Of a stretch of 5,506 bases of DNA, positions 1-3,537 are shown piece after piece. Below the pieces are notes generated by a model. The model saw nothing but the letters and a program-made list of their open reading frames with translations. It did not search any database and was not told where the DNA came from. The translations under genes were made by a program, and so were the position numbers. The DNA comes from Gammaproteobacteria bacterium (lineage in GTDB: Bacteria > Pseudomonadota > Gammaproteobacteria > SZUA-229). The number at the start of each line of letters is the position of its first letter. Within the stretch, counting starts at the first letter, position 1. The stretch covers positions 1-5,506 of the forward strand of contig DRLE01000155.1 of NCBI GenBank assembly GCA_011051475.1, read 5' to 3'.

Positions 1-275
1 CGCAGGATAAGCATATTGAGGAAACGCCCGGCCTGCCTCTGATAGAGGCCGAAAGCGAGCAGGCTGAGCTGCATTACTGTCGCATAAATCAGTGCCTTAC
101 TCAGAAACTCGCCAAAATCCATTTCCCAGCCTTCGCCCCAGAAACGAACCTCCATCGCAAGATAAAGCGACAATACGAGAACCAGAAATTCAATAACAGC
201 CAGAAAAACAAATTCGGTTGGTATGTAATATCTTGACAGCTTGGTAGAGTGACGAAAAAATCTTACTGTGCCCAT
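1..275 (-). CDS. XrtA/PEP-CTERM-system sugar transferase, N-terminal part (runs off window)
   Basis: The first 91 codons of a minus-strand gene are present; the rest lies before base 1. The product starts MGTVRFFRHSTKLSRYYIP, has a hydrophobic segment at about residues 22-41 (ending in a VRF), and a second at about 60-77 followed by GLYQRQ (76-81). This layout, including the GLYQRQ after the second segment, matches the N-terminus of the PEP-CTERM/XrtA-associated polyprenyl glycosylphosphotransferases (TIGR03013-like, 'EpsB'). These inner-membrane enzymes attach the first sugar phosphate to undecaprenyl phosphate to begin exopolysaccharide repeat-unit synthesis; their catalytic C-terminal domain is outside the window. 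ATG at 275 is the only plausible start: no ATG, GTG or TTG lies in frame just upstream. No clear Shine-Dalgarno is visible. It sits 83 bases behind the VanZ-like gene with no terminator between, so it is probably the third gene of the operon. Family call comes from recognition of the N-terminal pattern only. Confidence 0.78.
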   Translation of the reverse strand, partial: MGTVRFFRHSTKLSRYYIPTEFVFLAVIEFLVLVLSLYLAMEVRFWGEGWEMDFGEFLSKALIYATVMQLSLLAFGLYQRQAGRFLNMLIL

Positions 276-358
276 AATATAGCAGCAGGTTATCCCTGAT
301 AAAATTGAAACACCGCAACAGCAAACTGCATTACGGACAAAGGTAATATATTAGAATT

Positions 359-1327
359 TTAGCACTTTCCTTTAATAACACCAGTTATACACCCGCTTGC
401 ACCGCTCTGCTTTTGCAAATAGATTTTACCAATCCCCAGCTCCACGCTTTCGTCTAGAAACAGCGCAAATATTTTTACCTCATTTATTCTTTTCATGTTC
501 ATCAGTCTGCCTTCTGGCGCATGTTCCACCTGCGACAGCGAAACCACCAGCCGGTTCTTTCCGGGGTGAACAACAAAACGATGGTTATAACGATCCTCGA
601 AGCGCTGGTTATGCAATTGATCGTCTACTCGCACGACCAGACTGATATCAGAATCTTGCGATGATTCAAGCTCCAGAACAAGACTGCGGTATCCCGACCA
701 GTCCGGCTCTACTTCAGTGAGACTAACCCCTGGATATTGCCCTTTTTCCAGGCGGACCGTAAGAATGCCGCTTTTAACAGACAGCTTTTTTGCGCGAACA
801 TAATCAACAAAACTTGATGACCAGCCTGCCTCAAAGTCCATCAGTACAGGAAATGCCATGCCACGCTGCACATAATGCAGACTCAGGATGACAAACGGCT
901 TCAGACTGAGCGCAAGAACACCCACGAACAGACCCGCAATAACAAGCTTCCGCCACCATGTGGATTGTTTCCATCCCAGATACCACTCAAGTGATGCAAT
1001 GCCAGCCAGCAGACCGGCAAGGTCTTTCAACCAGTCCGCCCAGCTGGCATCCCTGTGCACAAAAATCTGCAGAAACTCGATAATCAGACCGAAAAGCAGC
1101 CCGACAAACAATAACAAGCCATACAGCTTCCAGCGACTACTGTCCGGCATTCGCCTGCGAAGCGCGTAAAACAGCAGCCAGGCCACCAGCATAAACAACA
1201 GGACATGCCCGCTGTTCATTGCCTCCCTCCACCACATACTGTCAGATGGCAATGGAAGCAGCACACCCGCCATTATTAAAACAGCAATGGCTAATACAAT
1301 CTTCTCACGCCCCGACAAGCCCAGCAT
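359..1327 (-). CDS. VanZ-like membrane protein with C-terminal jelly-roll-like domain
   Basis: 322 residues. The N-terminal half is membrane-embedded, with segments at about 10-26, 39-57, 69-90, 100-118 and 127-150. The core around residues 84-110 (IIEFLQIF, then R92, D98, D102 and a small-residue helix) matches the VanZ-like pattern E..Q...R....D...N..G, with the usual Asn region altered. VanZ-like proteins are common members of XrtA/PEP-CTERM exopolysaccharide loci; their molecular role there is not established. Residues about 162-305 are a soluble, beta-rich region, probably on the outer face. It starts DFEAGW and contains the series YPG, PDWSGY, L.L.L, VRVDDQLHNQRFEDRYN, PGKNRL and I..VKIF, which resembles carbohydrate-binding jelly-roll (CBM11/CIA30-like) domains; this is by eye only. 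The tail carries two cysteines (313, 322). The start is ATG at 1327, 22 bases after the ATPase stop, without a visible Shine-Dalgarno, so translation may be coupled. Name by family; function open. Confidence 0.82.
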   Translation of the reverse strand: MLGLSGREKIVLAIAVLIMAGVLLPLPSDSMWWREAMNSGHVLLFMLVAWLLFYALRRRMPDSSRWKLYGLLLFVGLLFGLIIEFLQIFVHRDASWADWLKDLAGLLAGIASLEWYLGWKQSTWWRKLVIAGLFVGVLALSLKPFVILSLHYVQRGMAFPVLMDFEAGWSSSFVDYVRAKKLSVKSGILTVRLEKGQYPGVSLTEVEPDWSGYRSLVLELESSQDSDISLVVRVDDQLHNQRFEDRYNHRFVVHPGKNRLVVSLSQVEHAPEGRLMNMKRINEVKIFALFLDESVELGIGKIYLQKQSGASGCITGVIKGKC

Positions 1328-1349
1328 GCTTATATATCAGGCCGGATAA

Positions 1350-2243
1350 TCACTCATTTGAGGCCAGACCCTTAACCCCTACGGCATATTCACCCAATGC
1401 CCGTTGCGCTCCAGCCGTCAGTAACCCCTCCTTGTGCAGCTCCACTATCACATGCAGGGCATCACCACCGAGCAACGTATGTCGCTCTCTCAAACCCGCC
1501 TGCAGAAAAAGACGGTGACAGATCAGGTTGATTCGCCGGGGTATACCTGAACTGAACTTGTGCACCAGATTGAAGACCTCATCCCTGATTTCCGGATCGC
1601 CCGTCCAGTTAACAACCCTGAGCCTGTGCTCAATATATTCTACCGTTTCCTCCAGCGTCAGCGGCCGCAACTGCGCTGCCGCAATCAGACGCTGGTGTAA
1701 CTGCTCCATACCAGGAAGGCGAATGACTTCCATCAGACTCTCCTGCCCTATCAGAAAAACCTGCAACAGCTGTTGCGTATTATGTTGCAGATTGGACAGC
1801 AACCTGAGCTCTTCCAGCTGCTCACGCGAAAGCCCCTGCGCTTCATCCACGATCAGAATGGCACGCCGGCCTTTTTCGAGCTGATCGATGAAAAAATGCT
1901 TCAGCCGCACCGGGGCACTAGACTGGCTCCCCGAACTGGCATCCAGGGAAAAAGCATCAAGCGCCATATCTGCCAGACGCCTGTTTTCAAGCTGTACATT
2001 ACTTATCACACCAACGCAAACACGGTCCGCGTCCAGCTCTGAAATAAGAGAAGCAATCAGCGTGGTTTTACCTGTACCCGGCGCACCGGTAATGGCAACG
2101 ATGCCCTCACCTTCATTGACTGCATATTTTAGATAGGATTTGGCATCTTCATAACTACGATGCCCAAAAGAAAATCGATAATCAGGGCTTAGCCGGAATG
2201 GCTGGCCCTCAAAACCATAGATGGATTGATAAATATCGAGCAT
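1350..2243 (-). CDS. ExeA/GspA-like AAA ATPase of the XrtA/PEP-CTERM locus
   Basis: 297 residues, a complete AAA-type ATPase of the ExeA family, 'putative secretion ATPase, PEP-CTERM locus' subgroup (TIGR03015-like). The N-terminus MLDIYQSIYGFEGQPFRLSP is the family opening. Walker A is GAPGTGKT at 53-60, Walker B ILIVDEAQ at 129-136, a sensor-1-like VFLIGQ at 162-167, a QRL with candidate arginine finger at 184-186, an L.PL..EET..YI.HRL block at 192-208, and the GIPRRIN sensor-2-like motif at 233-239. There is no transmembrane span and no peptidoglycan-binding domain such as ExeA has, so it is a cytosolic ATPase. In these loci it accompanies polysaccharide synthesis and export genes, and its exact step is not known. 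ATG 2243 is supported by GGAGGT at 2255-2260 (11 bases away, rather long) and by an in-frame TGA two codons upstream. It is the first long gene of the minus-strand cluster and lies 152 bases behind the small ORF at 2396-2503. Confidence 0.9.
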   Translation of the reverse strand: MLDIYQSIYGFEGQPFRLSPDYRFSFGHRSYEDAKSYLKYAVNEGEGIVAITGAPGTGKTTLIASLISELDADRVCVGVISNVQLENRRLADMALDAFSLDASSGSQSSAPVRLKHFFIDQLEKGRRAILIVDEAQGLSREQLEELRLLSNLQHNTQQLLQVFLIGQESLMEVIRLPGMEQLHQRLIAAAQLRPLTLEETVEYIEHRLRVVNWTGDPEIRDEVFNLVHKFSSGIPRRINLICHRLFLQAGLRERHTLLGGDALHVIVELHKEGLLTAGAQRALGEYAVGVKGLASNE

Positions 2244-2327
2244 TGTTCAATTAAACCTCCGGTCAATGCCCGAGACGGCAAGCTCCGAAAAGCACCCAGC
2301 ATCCTGGCTGACTTTAAAGTTGTTCTG

Positions 2328-2355
2328 GAGACCGCCGTCTCACTGCTTGAAGCAG
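2328..2355 (-). repeat. Two adjacent small hairpins between small ORF and ATPase gene
   Basis: Two short perfect inverted repeats lie side by side: CTGCT/AGCAG (2343-2347 with 2351-2355, 3-base loop) and GAGAC/GTCTC (2328-2332 with 2337-2341, loop CGCC). The octamer GCCGTCTC at 2334-2341 can alternatively pair with GAGACGGC at 2272-2279, giving a second, longer-range structure nearer the ATPase ribosome binding site. No T-run follows on the minus strand, so this is not a standard terminator. It could be a processing or attenuation element; that is inference. Confidence 0.4.
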
Positions 2356-2395
2356 CGAATTCTATCATAGATCTGACACCTGCTATTGTCATCAA

Positions 2396-2503
2396 TCAGG
2401 CAAGACCAAAGAGAACAATAACCAGTAATGATAAAAAAACAACCACAAATGACAATTTTTTCGTATCCTCATGATGCGAAAGTTGGTGTGTATCGTGTTC
2501 CAT
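2396..2503 (-). CDS. Small single-span membrane peptide (35 aa), unrecognised
   Basis: A 36-codon ORF including TGA. The product begins MEHDTHQLSHHEDTKK, a charged, His-rich 16-residue head, followed by a hydrophobic stretch of about 18 residues (LSFVVVFLSLLVIVLFGL, 17-34) and a final Ala. With the two lysines just before the hydrophobic stretch, the predicted topology is N-terminus in the cytoplasm with a single inner-membrane helix. The case for a real gene rests on a near-consensus Shine-Dalgarno (AGGGAGGT) directly before the ATG, a clean charged-head/membrane-helix architecture, and a position between a sigma-54 promoter candidate and the ATPase gene on the same strand. I do not recognise a family. 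The His-rich head could bind a metal, but nothing shows that it does. It could be a co-transcribed partner of the exopolysaccharide machinery. Coincidence remains possible, because AT-rich DNA readily encodes hydrophobic stretches. Confidence 0.6.
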   Translation of the reverse strand: MEHDTHQLSHHEDTKKLSFVVVFLSLLVIVLFGLA

Positions 2504-2506
2504 ACT

Positions 2507-2514
2507 ACCTCCCT
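2507..2514 (-). promoter_or_regulatory. Strong Shine-Dalgarno of the small membrane ORF
   Basis: The minus strand reads AGGGAGGT, three bases (AGT) and then ATG at 2503. GGAGGT is the full core complement of the 16S rRNA 3' end; the spacing is on the short side. It is the strongest ribosome binding site visible in the window and decides the start of the 35-residue ORF. Confidence 0.6.
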
Positions 2515-2530
2515 AGATATATTTTCAGTC

Positions 2531-2554
2531 GCCATTCCGGTCTTAACCGGTGGC
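2531..2554 (-). repeat. Stem-loop in the leader of the small ORF
   Basis: Inverted repeat CCGGT/ACCGG (2537-2541 with 2546-2550) around the loop CTTA, extended by GCCA/TGGC (2531-2534 with 2551-2554) across a two-base bulge. It lies 28 bases upstream of the ATG at 2503, just before the Shine-Dalgarno, and would be within the leader of a transcript starting near 2628. No T-run follows on the minus strand, so it is more likely a leader structure than a terminator. Confidence 0.45.
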
Positions 2555-2638
2555 TCATTTCAATGTTGCAGAAACTCAACTCGCCTCCAAATGATTCACT
2601 CACTGGTTGGCGCACTTTGCCTCTTCATCAACAACAAA

Positions 2639-2654
2639 AGCACATTCCATGCCA
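2639..2654 (-). promoter_or_regulatory. Candidate sigma-54 (RpoN) promoter for the exopolysaccharide cluster
   Basis: The minus strand reads TGGCATGGAATGTGCT, preceded by C and followed by TTT. Against the consensus YTGGCACG-N4-TTGCW it keeps the invariant GG (-24) and GC (-12) at exact spacing and differs at two positions (C to T in the -24 block, T to G in the -12 block). Transcription would start near 2628 and give a leader of about 125 bases before the small ORF at 2503, then continue to the ATPase gene. Sigma-54 control with the PrsK/PrsR pair is known for several XrtA/PEP-CTERM exopolysaccharide systems, which makes this location meaningful. The neighbouring plus-strand near-matches have wrong spacing. 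Confidence 0.6.
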
Positions 2655-2729
2655 GAATCTATAAGTCCCTCTAAATGCTCAATTTATTACAAAAGCCTTT
2701 CTTTCAGATAACTCAAAATGAGCCAAAAG

Positions 2730-2767
2730 TGTAAATAATATCGACTTCCAATCGGCGCTTTCTTACA
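2730..2767. promoter_or_regulatory. Dyad of TGTAAA-N6-CGAC half-sites, candidate activator site
   Basis: TGTAAA (2730-2735), six bases, then CGAC (2742-2745) is followed by an approximately inverted partner: read on the minus strand from 2767, TGTAAG, six bases and CCGA. The outer arms GTGTAA (2729-2734) and TTACAC (2763-2768) are exact inverted repeats. The near edge lies about 75 bases upstream of the sigma-54 candidate, a normal distance for an enhancer-binding protein. The protein that binds is unknown; a PrsR-type regulator is a guess from context. Confidence 0.4.
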
Positions 2768-2830
2768 CAATAGCGGGGCTTTTTCGTACAAACCACCTGT
2801 TTTTGGTCAATAATTGCGCTTTTTCTGAGT

Positions 2831-2868
2831 GGAATTTCTCAATACTGTAAACTGTACCGACAAATTCC
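2831..2868. repeat. Inverted repeat enclosing a second TGTAAA-N6-CGAC motif
   Basis: GGAATTT at 2831-2837 and AAATTCC at 2862-2868 are exact inverted arms 24 bases apart. Between them lies TGTAAA (2846-2851), CTGTAC, then CGAC (2858-2861), in the same orientation and with the same six-base gap as the copy at 2730-2745; the two copies are 116 bases apart, close to eleven helical turns. ACTGTA also occurs twice here (2844-2849, 2851-2856). It reads as a distal regulator-binding site; that is inference. Confidence 0.4.
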
Positions 2869-2943
2869 TTGCTTATTTATAATAATATTACTAATAACTG
2901 ATATGCGCAAGCCAAAAGCACGTTACCCTACATTTTTCTTTAA

Positions 2944-2972
2944 GGCTTACCACACTGGAAAGCCGTTTTCTT
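2944..2972 (+). terminator. Terminator-like hairpin on the plus strand, no known gene ahead of it
   Basis: GGCTT (2944-2948) pairs with AAGCC (2960-2964), with an inner CCA/TGG and a three-base loop CAC, and is followed by GTTTTCTT. On the plus strand this resembles a weak intrinsic terminator, but no plus-strand gene precedes it in the window. A perfect TATAAT at 2878-2883 with only a poor -35 could drive a short transcript ending here. Stem strength is modest because of an A-A mismatch. Confidence 0.3.
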
Positions 2973-3147
2973 CCCCCCGTAGGCCCACGCCTGAAAAGTG
3001 CGATTTGACAAAAGTCAGTAATATATCGAGGAAAGGTTTACGGCCGGATGAAAACACATGCGGAAGTCAGTGAATAACATGAGCATACCGATACACCTGA
3101 AGCTGCACTGAATACCAAATTCTGACACGCAAGCCAGCTGTCATTTC

Positions 3148-3156
3148 TGGTACAAT
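3148..3156 (+). promoter_or_regulatory. Extended -10 promoter of tRNA-Arg
   Basis: TGGTACAAT at 3148-3156 is a TGn-extended -10 element (TACAAT), 10 bases before the mature tRNA 5' end. No good -35 is present at 16-18 bases; CTGACA at 3122-3127 is too far. Predicted start is near 3162-3163, leaving only a few leader bases. The GC-rich stretch TGCCCG between is typical of stringently controlled stable-RNA promoters. Confidence 0.6.
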
Positions 3157-3166
3157 CACTGCCCGT

Positions 3167-3243
3167 GCGCCCGTAGCTCAGTTGGATAGAGTGTTGGCCT
3201 CCGAAGCCAAAGGTCGGTGGTTCGAATCCACTCGGGCGCGCCA
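3167..3243 (+). tRNA. tRNA-Arg (anticodon CCG)
   Basis: A 77-base complete tRNA with encoded CCA. The acceptor stem GCGCCCG (3167-3173) pairs with CGGGCGC (3233-3239), discriminator G3240 and CCA at 3241-3243. The D arm begins at GCTC (3176). The anticodon stem TTGGC/GCCAA (3194-3198 with 3206-3210) closes the seven-base loop CTCCGAA, placing anticodon CCG at 3201-3203, which reads the arginine codon CGG. The T loop TTCGAAT is canonical. All stems pair, so the gene looks functional. It is the only plus-strand gene supported in the window and separates the exopolysaccharide cluster from the RND pump gene. Confidence 0.97.
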
Positions 3244-3244
3244 T

Positions 3245-3397
3245 TTAATTTTTCATCGCATCTCTTTGCCCATTTCGAGGTAGCGAGCTTGCCTTCAGAC
3301 GCTCCAGTAGCCGACCCTGCTCTCTTGATACAAGTGCAAGCTGCCTGGAAAGACCTGTTTCATCCCGGTAAGGTCTGGCAACCCCGGCTTCTACCAT
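3245..3397 (-). CDS. Doubtful 50-codon ORF abutting the tRNA
   Basis: The ORF runs from ATG 3397 to a TAA two bases short of the tRNA CCA on the other strand. The product starts MVEAGVARPYRDETGLS and continues with a charged, probably helical stretch (RQLALVSREQGRLLERLK, about 18-35), ending in DAMKN. The composition looks protein-like, yet no Shine-Dalgarno is visible at a useful distance, and the opposite strand is also open here. I do not recognise it. It could be a residual fragment of a mobile-element gene or chance. Confidence 0.2.
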   Translation of the reverse strand: MVEAGVARPYRDETGLSRQLALVSREQGRLLERLKASSLPRNGQRDAMKN

Positions 3398-3412
3398 ATG
3401 GGCGCGCTACAA

Positions 3413-3476
3413 TCTCCGCAAGAAATGCAGCGATTGCGGCGGCTATTCTCCGCTCTCCGCATAATTTGCGGAGAAT
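3413..3476. repeat. Cluster of TCTCCGCA direct and inverted repeats
   Basis: TCTCCGC occurs three times in the same direction (3413-3419, 3447-3453, 3454-3460; the first and third followed by A), and once inverted as TGCGGAGA (3467-3474). Two overlapping hairpins are possible: CTCCGCA/TGCGGAG (3455-3461 with 3467-3473) and ATTCTCCGC/GCGGAGAAT (3445-3453 with 3468-3476). No T-run follows on the minus strand, so a terminator for the RND gene is not well supported, although the stem could protect the mRNA end. Alternating short repeats like this are seen at recombinase binding sites and element ends; that reading is inference. Confidence 0.5.
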
Positions 3477-3537
3477 AAGCGCAGTCAAGGCAACAGCTTC
3501 GTAAACAGACCCGCGCATACGCTAATTCTATATATCT

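Larger units (their letters stand above)
2655..3147. other. Gene-free AT-rich control region
   Basis: About 490 bases between the sigma-54 promoter candidate and the tRNA promoter show no ORF with a ribosome binding site on either strand. The visible contents are the repeated TGTAAA-N6-CGAC motifs (2730-2767 and 2846-2861), a 7-base inverted repeat (2831-2868), a perfect TATAAT (2878-2883, plus strand) and a terminator-like hairpin (2944-2972), each listed separately. Base composition is clearly more AT-rich than in the flanking coding genes. Confidence 0.7.
3244..3537. other. Spacer between tRNA-Arg and the RND gene, possible element scar
   Basis: No convincing gene. After the tRNA CCA there is a short T-rich run (TTTAATTTTT) without a hairpin of its own. 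The middle holds a 50-codon minus-strand reading frame (listed separately with low confidence), and 3413-3476 hold the TCTCCGCA repeat cluster. No second copy of the tRNA 3' end is visible here, so there is no direct proof of integration into the tRNA. Confidence 0.6.

Noticed and set aside
2189..2395. Minus-strand 68-codon frame directly after the small ORF
   Set aside because: No ribosome binding site, overlaps the ATPase start by 55 bases in another frame, and low-complexity composition.
2551..2570. Plus-strand TGGCTC followed by TTGCA, sigma-54-like
   Set aside because: The distance between GG and GC is four bases too long; sigma-54 does not tolerate this.
2226..2674. Three overlapping plus-strand frames (2226-2474, 2428-2664, 2471-2674)
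   Set aside because: Poor or non-ATG starts without Shine-Dalgarno, and antisense to the ATPase start, the small membrane ORF and its leader; no family resemblance.
2941..3000. GC-rich patch considered as a c-di-GMP riboswitch on the minus strand
   Set aside because: The conserved core and tetraloop-receptor pattern are not present, and it is far from the nearest start codon.
3005..3010. Perfect TTGACA on the plus strand
   Set aside because: No acceptable -10 at 15-19 bases; the nearby TAATAT is only 8 bases away.
3048..3077. Nine-codon plus-strand ORF (MKTHAEVSE) after a GGAAAGG
   Set aside because: Too short, purine tract too distant, and no gene following that it could act as leader for.
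3038..3244. Minus-strand 68-codon frame reading ARPSGFEPPTFGFGGQHS
   Set aside because: It is the well-known false protein from the complement of a tRNA gene; it covers tRNA-Arg(CCG) entirely.
3217..3504. Plus-strand 95-codon frame starting inside the tRNA
   Set aside because: The start lies within the tRNA T arm, there is no ribosome binding site, and it passes through the repeat cluster.
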